Assembly (NCBI GenBank): GCA_030248215.1
Contig: JASANG010001660.1
Span: forward strand, 343,887-407,886
Source of the DNA: Enoplolaimus lenunculus
Taxonomy: Eukaryota; Nematoda; Enoplea; Enoplida; Thoracostomopsidae
Length of the DNA stretch: 64,000 nucleotides
Direction of reading: 5' to 3'
A program made the translations under genes and the position numbers. Of this stretch, positions 1-12,390 are shown piece by piece. The notes beneath the pieces were generated by a model, which saw only the letters and a program-made list of their open reading frames with translations, was not told where the DNA came from and did not search any database. Within the stretch, counting starts at the first letter, position 1, and each line of letters begins with the position of its first letter.

Positions 1-201
1 CTCCGAACAAGCACTCTTTGCATTTTAATTCGATCTCGACTAAAGTCGGCTCATTTTACATGCGAACCTCCCAAATTTTCTAATTTTAAAATTTTAGCAA
101 ATTTAGTAAATTTTAATTCAAGACGCATTCTGCTTAGGATTAGGCCTAAACTTATAGCGTAAGTGTGAAGGGATTCGATTTACCCGATCTGCCTTATTTA
201 C

Positions 202-3200
202 CTTTGAATTCAGCAGCCGCAGTAGCTTCTGATTTGACGCTGGCACCAACAAATACACCATGAGGCCAACTGAATGCTTCAAACACCAATGGAACACCTA
301 CAACCGTAAGATCTATTTTGATTAATCTGGAACGCCCACAATACGTAATTTTGAATGTTTGTACGTCTGTATGATGATCTGTATATACTATAAAACCCAT
401 AAAAAACAAATGTTTTAGCAAATATTGAAACACCCAGAATTTGTTCTCTGCATGTTCTGTTGCTATACACAGTTTTCGAATACAGGCCCCGTCTTTACCT
501 TCAGGCCGGCGGCCGCCAAAAATAATTGCGTCAATTTTGACACCACTTTGCGCTTCCCATAACGGATGAATAATCGGGCATTGAGACGCCGGGCAAGAAA
601 ATCGTGAATTTGGATGCGCAGATTTGCCCGGCATTCCAATTTTCCATTTTTCACCCAACCACGTTATAATGTCGACGTTCTTGAAAAAATAAAATGAAAC
701 ATTGAACAGAAACTTAGTAAAAAAATAAAAAATTGAGCAAAAACAAAATACGCATCTGAAACAATTTGGCAAAAAATATATATGTGGATACCTTTCCGAA
801 TCCGCTTATCTGGTACATACTTTTATTTGAAGTACGTAATCCAGCCGTTCTTCTAGAGTTGCATCCGGCTCCATGTGCGGACATTCCTGTTGCTGTTATT
901 CCGCATATTTTCGCCAGTATTTTCCGTGCCCGGGTATTTATTTTTACTTCTGATTACGTCCTCAACTGAACACTAACTAACCTTATCTTCAACTTCGTCT
1001 TCGAGACCTTCCCAATAGTACATCCCATCGACAGTTTCTGCAGTATTAGTAAATATCGAGTTTGCCTTGAACGTTTCCATTGCCATAGGATTGGTCTTAT
1101 GCGATGTTCCAGGGGCGACTCCAAAGAACCCGGCTTCCGGGTTGATCGCCATCAATTCCCCTGCTTCGTTAAATCGCATCCAAGCAATGTCGTCACCTAA
1201 AAATTTAATTTTCGCAATTATTAAAAATTTAATGTTCGCAATTATTAAAAATTTAATTTTCGCAATTATTAAAAATTCAATTTTCGCAAGAAAAAATTTC
1301 GCACTAACAATAGTAGATCTCATATTCCTTCATTGCAAATTCTCTGATAGCAAAAAAGACCGAAAAATAGCACGGATGGACACTTCTACATCCGGTTCCT
1401 GCTAATTTAGCATTATATACTTGCTATAATTTCACAGCGCACTATTTTTTATTCTTTAAAATTCAGCAAAACATTAGATTTGAGATTTCTCTGTTGTTGT
1501 CGTTGTTATTGTTAAAACAGACGGTAACAAAAAGTAACGCTTAACAGTCATCCACGAATCACGAGTACATTGCTCGCACTATTATGTTAAACAAAGGGCT
1601 GCTGAGTCCCTTTTCGAATGAAAATTCAAAATTTAAAACTATAAAATCTTACCCACAACGCGAACTTTCCACCCTGGAATTGTCGGCTCTAACATTGCAA
1701 GATTGGTTTTACCACACGCAGATGGAAACGCCGCCGCTACAAATCGCTCTTTGCCTTGCGGATTCGTAATGCTCATAATCTGAAATTAATTAAAAAACAA
1801 GGCTGACACTGCGGATATAGGGTGCTTTCGCCATCTATTAAATTAACTCTGTTGTGGCAGGAAAACTAAGCAAATAAACATCTTCCAGCCCTTGCGTCCA
1901 GCTCCCTATATACCAGCATGTGTTCAGCAAGCCATCCTTCATCTCGTGCAATATTCGACGCAATCCGGAGTGCAAAACACTTTTTGCCCAACAACGAATT
2001 ACCACCGTAGCCAGAGCCGAACGACCAAATTTCACGTTGCGGCGGCCGATGCAAAATGATCACTTTTTCCGGATTACAGGGCCAATGATTGATGACTTTT
2101 TCTGGAAAAAACAAAACAAAAATAAAATTGGAAATTTTTCCTTAAAGCAAAATTTAAGATTTAAAAATTATTTTGAAACGCAAACGTCTTACGATGTTTC
2201 AACCAATTTTATCCGATTATTAGTTACCGAGCTATGATCAAAACGAACCGCATATGTTGGCTGCTAACTTTAAAGCGATGTTTCGAAATTAGCCTCACCG
2301 CACACACACACAACTGAATTGTGGGGGAACTTTCATATACCTCCTACGTCAATGAAGCTTACAAATTATATCAATTGTTTCACGTTCACATTCGGTCTAC
2401 CGCCGTTCTGCATCCCTGCGCTAAGCTACTTATTGGTAGCAGAGTTCAAATTTTTGTACTTTTGGGACCAGTTTAGGCACAGAAATATGATACCCGCTTA
2501 GTGGAGGGGAAGGGAGTGTTGGCTAACATACGTAGTACCCGTAACGAAATTCGTGTCTCTTCGTATCGAGGATGTCTTTAGTTGCGTAGTAGCCCCCAGA
2601 ATGAACAATTGAAACGAAACGAACGAAAATCTTTGCAAAGGGAAGTTTTCCAGTGTTAGGGAAAGCAAAAAAAGCGACATCGCTTCAAAGCAGCCGACAG
2701 TAGCGCAGCCAGACTTTCAGTTCGAGAGCGTATAACCTCACTTATAGAAAACGATTTGATTAGTTTTAGACTTGTATAAGGTTATTGTAAAGTCTGTTAA
2801 AAGTGCTTTTTAGCGTCTCCAATAATTTAAGTCCAGGAGGCGTCTCTTTCCATTATGTATCATCAGCGCCATCGACCCTCGGCAGTGGTCACATATTCGT
2901 GTACCTCGAACAGGACGCGGCAGCCCGACTGAATGAATGCATCGAACAAATTCTTTATCGCCCAACGCTTCCCAAACATGATGTGATACGCGAGTCATCA
3001 CTCGCATACACAAAACGACATAGTTTGAATCGGTCAATTCCACACCAATCTTCGACAGCGGACTCCCAATTGGACCCATGCTGAACGGAATTACGTACAT
3101 CATGCGGCCTAAAATGAAACGCATATCCAATAGTAATAAAGCTGAAACGCCCAAGATACGTAATTTGAGCATCTAGCGAGCTCATTTTTTGTGATTGTAT

Positions 3201-5577
3201 TTCCAGGTAAAAACAGAAGGAACAAACTAAATCGTTAATGACATGGAAACTGCGTGCATCGCATCATTTTAATATGCTAGCGTTCTATTCTGGCTCAGAC
3301 TGCAGCCAACCCATGCCCAACAAGTTTGGGAGGTAGCAAAAAAATTCAGGCGGGGCACGCACGGATATTGCAGTATCTACACGCCAAAACCAGCCCAGAC
3401 TTTTTCAAAGCGGGCCCAAAAATAAGTTTATGGGCTCTATACTTCTCCGGGTCCCTCAACCTACAGGCTCGCGTTGAGCATACGTTCAACCAAACTGATC
3501 CCTGTACCTCACCACAACCACTCATACCTGCCATACACCCAGGAAATCGCATATCCAACTCTTTGCCAAACTGTTCCGGGCTCATCCAATGTCCCATCAA
3601 TGGATTTTTACCGGGTGCAACATGGGATTCCGTATCGTATTTATCCGGTGTTACAATCCACGTTTTTGACTCAACCCGGGCGACATCTTTAGGATCGGTC
3701 CGGCAGATGTAGCTGAAAAAAATACTGACCGTATCAAGGCTGTGGCGCAGCAGACCAGAGCAGTGAGGCCGGCTCCTTCCATTTTAACATAAAATGGAAA
3801 ATTTTACCGAAAAACTAGCGAGGTTCTTTCTTACTTTTCAAATTGTTAAACTTTCATTTGTCTGCTAGCTCGCTCCACCTGCAACGTTTCCGAACCCTAT
3901 GTGCGACACTCGTTGTTATAGCAGCTTGAGCGTTCGTGAGCAAAATTGTGAGCAACGCTTAGAGGGGGTGGGAGGGGGTCGCCGCGTGGCATAAATCGTA
4001 AAAACAGCTCATGAGTGAAACGAACAAGAAGCCAAACGTAATTTTAGTACCACCTAACTCATAGTGGAAAATTTTGGTTTCAATCTCCGTTGGATGCAAC
4101 GCCAGTGTTGCAGATATCATTTTTATGCGGTAAATACAGACAATCGAATTTCTTCGATATATTGATAACATGAGACGCGATCCTACCTGCAGAAGACATC
4201 CGCCCACGAAGACAAATAGAGAGACAGACGGACAGATACAGATAAACAGGCAAAAATGTATATGTATATATCTTACCAATTATCCAATTTTTTCAACGGC
4301 GACAACATACCACGTTCGATCAATTTATGAACAATTTCGTCCGCTTCATGCTGCGATCCATCGCAAATGTATATCCCACGAGGTCGCATTAGCTCCACTT
4401 TTTCGGCAACAAACTTTTGAACGGCGGCCGGAAGTTCATGAAAATCACCCTGCAAACAACAAAAAATTCACAATAATAATATATAATAAAAATAAAAATA
4501 ATAATAATACCTAAAGGCTCTCGAACACATTCCGCTCGCCACTGGCTTAGGCTTAGGTTAAGAAAATGTTTGTGCAAGCCTTAAAACTAAACCTTTGTCT
4601 AACCTTTTGTTGACTAAGCTAAAAGCCACAATAACGTAAATTTCCCTTGTACGAAGAACAAAGCTGACGTATCTTAATCACCAGTGATAAACATCTTAAA
4701 TCATCCACACATTCCTCCTACTCCCAGATAGCCACGGGGGACACTTGCCATATTGTCCCACTTGGAGCGATAATTTGCAAATGCAAGAGTTAAAAAAGCG
4801 AGCATGACGGAAAGCTCTTTCACCATTATAGTGTCTATCGGCGCTGTCTGCCGCCATATCGCAATGCTCGTAAACGAACGATGCCGTACGGCGGTGAACA
4901 ACGCCAACAGGCACTTATATACACTTTTAAAAAAGCTTAACGTCATCCGACGCCGTCAGTCACCGATCTTCATTGTTCAGCATCGCGCATAAATTGCGCG
5001 CGTACAATACTGTACGATGAGGTACGGCGACTGACGGCGAATGACGACAAGTATCGTGTCACCGTAATGGTGGCGCTATACTTTTGATGACATCCGTCGC
5101 TGAGCTGCACCGCATCGCGACACACGTCTATCACCGCACGGCACTACATATCAATTTGTAAACAAATATTTTTTGACTTGCAGCGCCGCGCCATTCGGTG
5201 CCGTACAACAAGTATAGCGCCACCCTAAAGCGTTGCGTTATACTTCACTGTACCGAACGGCTACGCGCGCCGCCAAGCGTCGCTGGACACCGCCGCGAGC
5301 CGCCGTACGCCGCTATACGTTGCTATCAAAATATGGGCAAAATCAGCGCCACCCTAACTCTCTTGTTCTCACTCTGTGTGTGAACTCCTGATACCTCCTT
5401 GTGTTCCTCCTTTTATCTGTATCGCTGCCGTACTCCTGTTTACCGTCTCACCTTAGCAATTGGAATATGCCCAAGCCGACGTGTAACAATTTCATTGACA
5501 ACACAAAATTCGCTCTCGCTCTTGATCTGATGAAGGGATCGGCAACCGAGTTCGTCTCCAAGCGATGCAGCACTCAT
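202..5577 (-). CDS. pck: Phosphoenolpyruvate carboxykinase (GTP), 3' end off window
   Basis: PEPCK converts oxaloacetate plus GTP to phosphoenolpyruvate, CO2 and GDP, the committed step of gluconeogenesis. Coding exons, in transcript order: 5452-5577, 4277-4449, 3528-3712, 2905-3108, 1914-2101, 1653-1779, 982-1196, 499-679, 202-297. All junctions have GT/AG and keep phase. Visible motifs: [60 protein letters not shown], the P-loop FPSACGKTN (catalytic Cys about residue 314), GDDIAW (metal-binding Asp about 337), [26 protein letters not shown] and [11 protein letters not shown]. The key residues sit at a constant offset of 26 from human PCK1, so the exon model appears free of gaps. About 498 residues are present; the roughly 150 C-terminal residues lie left of position 202. 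The first exon encodes [11 protein letters not shown]...GHIPIAK and joins in phase 0 to GDFHELP. Identity of the enzyme is certain; the first exon is inferred. Confidence 0.93.
1199..1288. repeat. 24-bp tandem repeat in a PEPCK intron
   Basis: Nearly four copies of a 24-bp AT-rich unit (AAAAATTTAATTTTCGCAAT plus TATT). The array lies directly upstream of the 3' splice site of the exon that starts at 1196 on the minus strand, so on the transcript it occupies the last part of the intron, where the polypyrimidine tract and branch point should be. Confidence 0.85.
4450..5451. other. First PEPCK intron, filled with GC-rich inverted-repeat DNA
   Basis: No exon seen. A TTAGGC-like tract lies at about 4547-4573. 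From about 4800 there is GC-rich sequence with many CGCCGTACG/CGACGGCG motifs, part of the MITE family with ends TTAGGGTGGCGCTATAC described separately. Confidence 0.5.
5063..5229. mobile_element. GC-rich MITE, ends TTAGGGTGGCGCTATAC
   Basis: The left end reads TAATGGTGGCGCTATACTTT and the right end GTATAGCGCCACCCTAA, an inverted pair. The interior is rich in CGCCG and CGCGC. Further right ends of the family occur at about 5356, 14555 and 21265, and a better-preserved copy at 30445-30682. No coding capacity is seen; the transposase superfamily is unknown. Confidence 0.55.
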
Positions 5578-6146
5578 ATTTGTACTTTATTAAGTAATGT
5601 ATCAGGAATATAACCCGTTAAATTTTTACTATTATTTGCGCACGTGAACTTTGAAAAAATATCAAAAATTTATTTCCAACTTTAAAAAGGTCGTGTTGGA
5701 GAATTGAGATAGATATATACTCCCGACGGCGGCACTCGGTTGGAATCTTACTCCCAAATTTAGTCGAGGCACTCCAAATGGACTCGACATTACGTATATA
5801 CATATATAATTTTCTGTTTATCTTTGCATGATTTACGACGCCCAAAAATCATTCGTTCCTCTCCAGATCAATAATCGTTACTCAAGTTTGTTATATGTTG
5901 AGCTGAGGGATCTGGCACGCATTACCCAACATTTAACATTAACGCCTCGGTTTAGGCTTAGGCTTACGTGAAGGCAAATGCTTCTTATTTTTCGAAACCT
6001 GACACAATGCCTGAGCATGAACCTACGCCTGAACCTATCTGAGGGAGTGAGCAAGAGCCGAGCTTAAGCTGTAGATATCTATCACTAGTTCGGTGCGTTG
6101 TAGCCATGAGCACGCTTCATTATATACTTCGGAACGGGCGCATAGC

Positions 6147-6975
6147 CAGGGATGGGCGGTCTCGGTCAAAAAAGCGAGACTGAGACTGAGACCGAGACCC
6201 AGTATACCGAGACCGACACTTTTGGTCAAGATAATTTTCACCGTTACCGAAAATAAGAGTTTGAAACAGAAATGTCACTTAATTCATGCAGTTAAACTAA
6301 TAACTCGCCGCCGAACTTTATTTTTGCTTTATTTATCACTTAGGAATGGTGGCACAAAAGCAACGATTGAAAACCTTCACAAAACACCAACTCCAATTAT
6401 AACAGACGTTGCACACATATAAAAATGACCTTAAGCGGATTATATGCCACCGTCAGTGTCATGAAAACATTACTTAGCGATCAACTCTGTAAAAATCGCA
6501 TTCACTTTGCTTATGCTGCGCAATTTTATTTACTTGTTTACTTCCCCACGCCCATGCCAAGCTGAACCGTAAACCTAAACCTATGCTATCCATGCAATAA
6601 CTTTGGGATTTTATTCACTTGTTTACTTCCCCACGCCCATGTCAAGCTAAAGCGTAAACCTAAACCTACGCTATCCATGCAATAACTTTGGGGCAACTTG
6701 AGCCTTCTATTAAAACAGACGGTATGAAGGGACGTAAAGTACCGAATTTTACGTTGTTCACGTATATACATTTAATCCAAAATACAAGCAAAACATTGCT
6801 ACTTCCTCTCTTTAACTCAAACTAGCTCAGCTAATGGTAATTGTTTGTCGCTTTTCACCTCTTCGGTCTCGAATTGCAAACCGCCATGACTCAGAAAAAG
6901 CCAGGCCGAGACCAAGACCGAAACTAGCACCAACGAAATCCCGAGACTTAACGATACCGAGACCGCCCATCCCTG
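6147..6975. mobile_element. hAT-like non-autonomous element, ends CAGGGATGGGCGG
   Basis: Terminal inverted repeats CAGGGATGGGCGGTCTCGGT on the left and its reverse complement on the right, next to GAGACC-rich subterminal DNA. CAGGGATGGGC resembles termini common in hAT elements. The flanking 8-mers CGCATAGC and CCCATGGC agree at six positions, a possible decayed 8-bp target duplication. There is no transposase ORF. It contains an 85-bp direct duplication at 6524-6692. Confidence 0.65.
6524..6692. repeat. 85-bp tandem duplication inside the hAT-like element
   Basis: Two adjacent copies of about 85 bp, beginning TTTTATTTACTTGTTTACTT and TTTTATTCACTTG, each holding CCCCACGCCCATG and AACTTTGGG, with only a few differences. 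Confidence 0.85.
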
Positions 6976-7658
6976 CCCATGGCTAGACACACCAGGGCGT
7001 ACTCAGTCTCCCCAGAACACTTTTGGCCATCCATGAAATCTTTAAAACTTGCATGTAAATTATCGCAAACATTTGCATGCCATCTCCTAAAACTTGTCCT
7101 GCCGCCTGTGAGCAGGCTACTGGCTTGCTTCAAAGCTGCTCGCCGACTGTACGTCGACCTTTACAGCACCAGCTGTGTGCTGTTGTATCCTTAATATTTC
7201 GTAGCTCATCAAGTCTAGTCGCTATCATATACTACGTACGTAAACAAACAAAATAAACAAAAAGCACCAATATTACAAAAGTAACACCAGTTGCTCAAAA
7301 CAGTCAACAATAATGTATAAAGTCAAATCAATGTTTGTAGAAAAATTTTCAAACTAGAAACACACAAACATACGTACTAGACAACAGCCATTGTGTAGTG
7401 CCGAGTAAAAAGCAACATGTGCAGGCCCGCAGCCAGCTTTATGCTTGGGGCTAACAATTTTTAGCTGGGCATACAGTGGTGTTCTTTGAGTTACAAGCAA
7501 GGGTGAAAATTTCTAGGGGGGGGCAAATTTTTTTCACTGGGAGACAAAATTTTTCCAGGGGGGCGCAAAATTTTCCCAGGGGGGACGCAAAATTTTTCCA
7601 GAGGAAGGCTGAGCCTGCTCTGGGACCCCTTGGGTACGGGCCCGAACATGCGCAGGAT

Positions 7659-7736
7659 GTAACCGAGTAACAGGGGGTTCCCTCTGGAGAGGCCAAATAA
7701 ATATCAGTAATCACTCTTATTCGGGTCACTACAGTA
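7659..7736. mobile_element. Truncated mariner-type MITE end
   Basis: Matches only the terminal part of the family seen whole at 12391-12832: GGTTCCCTCTGGAGAGGCC, then TCTTATTCGGGTCACTACAG and a terminal TA. The rest of the element is missing. Immediately to the left, 7495-7610 holds repeats of an AAAATTTTTCCAGGGGGG-like unit. Confidence 0.7.
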
Positions 7737-7799
7737 TTTTCTTGCACAATAGCGGTATTTCTTAGTTACTTTAAGCTTTTGTATACTTTACTCTCACAT

Positions 7800-8353
7800 T
7801 TAACATTGACTTAGGCTGCCGCTTAGATCAAGGCATAGGCTATACAGCTTAAGCTTTGGCATAAGCTATCCGTGTCCTAAGCTTAAGCGTCAGCCAGTAT
7901 AAGAAGCAGAGATAACGATCTCAGGGAAAAAACCAAGGCCTGACCACCGAGACCGGCAACGAAAAGTCTCGGTCTCGTTCAATTTTCAGTCATCACCACC
8001 TGTGCCGATATCAAAGCTTTGAGCCGATGCCGATTCCAATTTTAACGCACGATGTTCAAAAAATAGATAGGATTCTACATTACATAATTATACGAAAACT
8101 TCAACCTTAAAATTTTATGACAACCATTCATTTCAATTAATTTTTCAAACACAAACGCATGAGAGACAACAGTTTCCCTGATCACACGCTCCGATATACG
8201 CCAACAAGTTAATATGACAGCATCCCAACTCACTGTTGTGCAAAAAATATCGGCAAAGCATCGGCAATTTCTTTTTGCATTGCCGAACGCGATACTTACA
8301 AAAAGTACCCACTATTTACCAATGCCGATGCTGATTAATTCGCCACATCCCTA
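7800..8353. repeat. Decayed TTAGGC tract and fragments of two inverted-repeat elements
   Basis: 7800-7890 is a degenerate TTAGGC/GCTTAAG tract. 7920-7985 carries GAGACCG repeats like the hAT-like family. About 7993-8353 has GCCGATGCCGAT near the left and ATGCCGATGCTGATTAATTC before GCCACATCCCT at the right, probably another inverted-repeat element. No coding sequence. Confidence 0.4.
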
Positions 8354-9026
8354 TTGAGAATAATCGGTCTGGATCGTAGAGGTCAAACTGCCTGCCTGTG
8401 GTCGCATCCTCCCTTCAAATATTTTTCAAACCACAACATTGGTCGAGGAATAAAAAACGCCCTTGATACAATACATACGCAGACATTCTATTACAGAACA
8501 TTCTTTACAATAAGCTAACACTCGTTCTACATTTCAGTTGTGTGTGGGTGGAAAAAGTGCCATCATTCCCGCGTTCCACACCCATACCTATGTTCTTGGG
8601 TCTGTTACGTTTGTATATTCATCTTGCAATAAACGAACCCTTTAAAATAATACATTTATGCAATCTCGTTGAGGAGCCCACAAACCTTTCTCTTGAAATC
8701 GCAACCCGTTGACCTTGGTGATGACAAAAACGCGAAAGAAACTGAAACGTGTCAAGTCAATAAAAACCGCAGGCCATAAGAAATAACCCCAGAGTTCATC
8801 AAAATTACACAACAAACAACAAACAGTAAAAGCGTTCTAGAACACATATTACCCATGAGAGAACAAACCTTCGAGTTGTTTACATATTACAGATCAGTAT
8901 ACACGATACATAACACACACAAACCGGTTTTATATACTAAAAACGTCATTTCCGGAACATAAACATACACAGCCATACACGCGACACAACTAAAAACTAT
9001 CCAACATTTAAAACATACACATATCA
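8354..9026. other. Intergenic, nothing recognised
   Basis: No convincing exon, RNA gene or repeat structure was seen here. Confidence 0.5.
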
Positions 9027-9800
9027 GTGGCGGATCCGGGCCCGCAGCCAAGGACGGGGGCATGGGAGGCTCAGCACCCATGGAAAAATTTTGTCCCCCT
9101 AGAAAATTTTCAACCTTGCTTGCAAGTAGCTGAAAACCTTTGAATGACCCTCCAAAAAGTTTTTAGCCCCCCCTACCATGGTGAGCTGGCTACGGATCTG
9201 GGCGGATCCAAACATTTTGAGGGGGGGCGGATTGGCACGTTATGAAACGCAAGAACTATAAGGTAGGGACTTTATCATTTTATCACCAAAAAATGTTCTG
9301 AGGGCGAAAAATTGTAAGATCGAAAACTTGCCATTTTATCACATTAAAATTCTGCCGTTAAAATTGTAAAAAAATTGTAAGGTAGAAGTGACCACAAAAA
9401 ATTGTGACGGGCGAGCATACGCCGCCCCCCCAGCGCATATTATATGTCTACAAATAAATACTCAAAATGTATTAACATCAAAAATAAAATGATACGTAAA
9501 GATAAACATATACACTAGTCTTCTCTATATATAAAATCGTCTAGAACACTATAGAACGCTTGTAGAGTTGTAGTAGCGAAAAATAACTGCATTTTATGTC
9601 ACATATATCGATGTCACGTGAATGTTGAAGTATTGCACGTGATCATCGCAGGCCCTTAGCTAGCACACCCTGCTGGGGAGGGGGCGAAAAAATTTTCAGG
9701 AGGGGCACGATAAGGGTTGTCGCTGACTTACAAGCAAGATTGAAAATCTTCTAGAGGCCTCCAAAATTATTCCAGGGCTTGCATCTCTCTTAGCTACTGG
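9027..9800. repeat. Nested fragments of the GGCGGATCC repeat family
   Basis: CAGTGGCGGATCC at 9027, GGGCGGATCCAAA near 9200, and several CCCC/GGGG-rich stretches followed by AAAATTTT. They resemble ends and interiors of the family whose intact copy is at 10083-10259. The copies are broken and nested, so limits are approximate. Confidence 0.4.
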
Positions 9801-10082
9801 CCCGGATCATCGGAGGATCCAAAAAAATTAAGGGCCAGAAGGGGTCGCTGTTTATAAAGTTGGGATCCACGGAACAAAATGCACTCGACTGATTCTGTCG
9901 GCGAGTGCGACTGGAAGCATTTTTCGATATTTGACAGAATTTGGTTAATGAACAACCCCTTGGATCCGCCTCTGGTGATCCTGGTTTCCGAACGCGGCAA
10001 TGCCGCGCTGAAAAATTTACGATGCACATAGTTCATCGAGAGCTCAGGAAGTGTTTTTAGCCAAATTGGTGAAACATATAAC

Positions 10083-10259
10083 CACTGGCGGATCCATGGG
10101 GGGGCATCCCGGCCGTGGGGCCCTCCCAACAGCATCTCGACAAAAATTATATAGCAATTTTGTGACAATAGTTCGTGGTTTGTGTGTTGGTCAACAGTAA
10201 GTTTATTACCTCCTGTGAAATTTTGCCCCCCCCATTTTGAGATCCTGGATCCGCCACTG
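10083..10259. mobile_element. MITE with ends CACTGGCGGATCCA
   Basis: The left end CACTGGCGGATCCATGGGG is mirrored by TGGATCCGCCACTG at the right, giving a 177-bp element without coding capacity. A related copy is at 10806-11013 and more distant relatives at 23518-23690, 24477-24676 and 28208-28497. Confidence 0.7.
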
Positions 10260-10395
10260 CATATAACGTATGTTACTGCTAATAATACATCACGAATTAA
10301 AAATAGCGGCTCCGGCACAATTGACATTTTTTCTTGATGTCAAGCATGGATTCTCCTTTGCCAGGGCACAACCAGAGCGAAAAATATCGAAGCTG

Positions 10396-10680
10396 GTGTC
10401 GAAGCCGGAGGTAAGGTGAAATTAGGTAGTTAAAACGATGTTCAACAAATACCTGTAATGTTTTAACCGTTTGGTTTTACGCTTATTTATGAAATTCTGC
10501 CAATATTTTCATCCAAATTATGCCAAATGTTAAAAAGGACGCAAACCAAACAGATGACTGTTGTAAAACTTCGCAAGATTTTACTACCGTCTTTGCTGAA
10601 ATCTCCGGCAAAAATTCTACCGGAGCTGGAGGTCGATTTTCTGCCGGAGCCGGAGGCAAATCTCCGGTTGTACCGTGTCC
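10396..10680. repeat. CCGGAG-rich inverted repeat element
   Basis: GAAGCCGGAGGTAAGG at the left and repeated CCGGAGCTGGAGG/CCGGAGCCGGAGG motifs at the right. A similar palindromic cluster is at 17615-17712. Boundaries uncertain. Confidence 0.35.
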
Positions 10681-10805
10681 TTTGCGGTTGCCATTGGTTA
10701 GTGAGTGCCAAATGTAAATTTACTGTTCTCTTGCTTAGCGCCCTACAGGAACGAAACAGGCGCAATGGTGCAGAAGCAGAGCCTGTATTTCATTGGAAGT
10801 ATAGC

Positions 10806-11013
10806 CAATTGCGGATCCATGGGGACCACCCCAGCCGTGGCCCCCAACAGCATCTCGACGAAAATTATATATATAGATTGTCAATTCTCTGTTTCATACA
10901 CCATAGTATACGCAGCTGCCTTTAAATTTGTGCCTGTTTGAAACCAAATCCGAACTTATGTTTCCACCCTGTTGTTTAGATCTCAATTGCGTTGATGCGT
11001 GGATCCGCCACTG
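10806..11013. mobile_element. Second GGCGGATCC MITE copy
   Basis: Left end TTGCGGATCCATGGGG, right end TGGATCCGCCACTGAG. The interior shares CAGCATCTCGAC and AAAATTATATA with the 10083-10259 copy but has a different middle. Confidence 0.6.
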
Positions 11014-11544
11014 AGTATAGCCTAAGTTTAGAAGTAAATGTTTTTGAACTTTCAGATAAAGCACGTTATATTCTAAGCCTAGAAAGGTATTCTTGTTATC
11101 GTGTCTCCAAAATTTCAGGTGTACTTAGTATACCCCGATCTCTTTTCTTGTAGACAAGTCCCCCTGACAATGCGGGGCTGCCTTCGAAGGTTCAGTTTTC
11201 AGTCGTCAAAAATCAACAAAATTTTTTTAGTTGAAGCAAGATAAAATTGAAACAAAACAAGCATTTCACAATGTTTAAGTCAGAGAATTTTTCTTTCACA
11301 GCAATAATTTAGTGCTGTTCCAAGACAGAAAACAAATCTGTATAAAACGCATCATAAACCAGTTGCGGAACCGGATCCAGGAATCAATGAAAGTGGGGCT
11401 ACGCAATGCAAATTATATAAATTAGCTACACAAGCTTAAAATGCAGTCTCGCATAAAGCCAAATAATCATGAAAATACTCACTAGTTTTGTACACTTCCA
11501 GCAACATGCTTTATGCATTAAGGCTAAGGTTGCGTTTCTGCTTT

Positions 11545-11764
11545 GGCCCATGTATAAAACAGGGCCGGAACAGTAGTATAAGCATATTCCTAAGCCTAAG
11601 CGTATGGATGAGCCTATTCCTAAGCGTAAGCCTAAGCCTAAGCGTATGGATGAGCCTATTCCTAAGCCTAAGCCGAAGCCTAAGCAAAAAAATAGTCTAA
11701 AGCTTAAACTGACTCCATTATCGCCTCTCCGGAAAACCATCCGGCGTTGTTCTATACATGGGCC
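11545..11764. mobile_element. TTAGGC-cored MITE, family A
   Basis: Terminal inverted repeats GGCCCATGTATAAAACAGGG at the left and TTGTTCTATACATGGGCC at the right. The core is an array of CCTAAG hexamers (TTAGGC on the other strand) broken by a repeated CGTATGGATGAGCCTATT unit, followed by a conserved AATAGTCTAAAGCTTAAACT tail. No coding capacity. Other family A copies: 24776-24922, 27730-27871, 40852-41054, 47457-47639. Confidence 0.75.
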
Positions 11765-11939
11765 GCTTATGAAAACGCTTACGTACGTGTAAAGCCTTTC
11801 TCAAATACAGCCTCACGCTGAAATATGTGGGGATACCGGTGCACTTACCCCTGACCCGACCCCCATACACTCGGGAGGGACAAAATGCGGCAGGTGTGAA
11901 AAATATATGGCGCAACACCGACATATTTTGAATACGTAC

Positions 11940-12086
11940 TTTTGCGATAGGAATGTGCCCAATTCGCTTTGTTCGTATTTCATTGACAACAGTAAATTGG
12001 CTTTCGCTTGTGATTTTGTGCAGCGACACCGAGCCGAGTTCATCCTCAGGCGCAGCGACCATACCCATGGATTGTGCTGCGGCCAT
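11940..12086 (-). CDS. pck: Alternative distal first exon of PEPCK (49 residues)
   Basis: An ATG at 12086 opens 49 codons ending in a splice donor, AAA|GTACGT, in phase 0. This is the phase required by the PEPCK exon starting at 4449. The peptide MAAAQSMGMVAAPEDELG...GHIPIAK matches the proximal first exon (5452-5577) at 26 of 35 aligned residues; both share the blocks SLH, SES, VVNEI and GHIPIAK. Several codons differ silently, which suggests selection on the protein. The simplest reading is a duplicated first exon used from a distal promoter, giving a PEPCK isoform with a different N-terminus. It could instead be the remnant of a duplicated gene whose other exons are lost; no second copy of the catalytic exons was found in the window. 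Confidence 0.7.
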
Positions 12087-12390
12087 TATTAATAATAAAA
12101 TAAATATATTTAATTTGTTATTTCTTTATATTGCAAATAATTATCAACTCTATTAAGAAAAACGCTCTAACCCGTGTTCTCGGCACAAGATCCCATTTCG
12201 ATCGACCTTAATATATGTTATTGCATTGTTAACAAAAGCGGAAATGTTTTTTGAATTTGACCCTTTCGGAAATTTAGAATTGACAATTTTAAGTTCACAT
12301 GCAGTGTTTATATCTAATGCGTTTGAAAATTTAGCTGAAACGATGCAAAAATTTACGTATCGAAACTATTATAAGCTATTTAAACCTGTG

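Noticed and set aside
1067-1405. 112-codon plus-strand frame
   Set aside because: It is the opposite strand of a PEPCK exon plus the 24-bp repeat.
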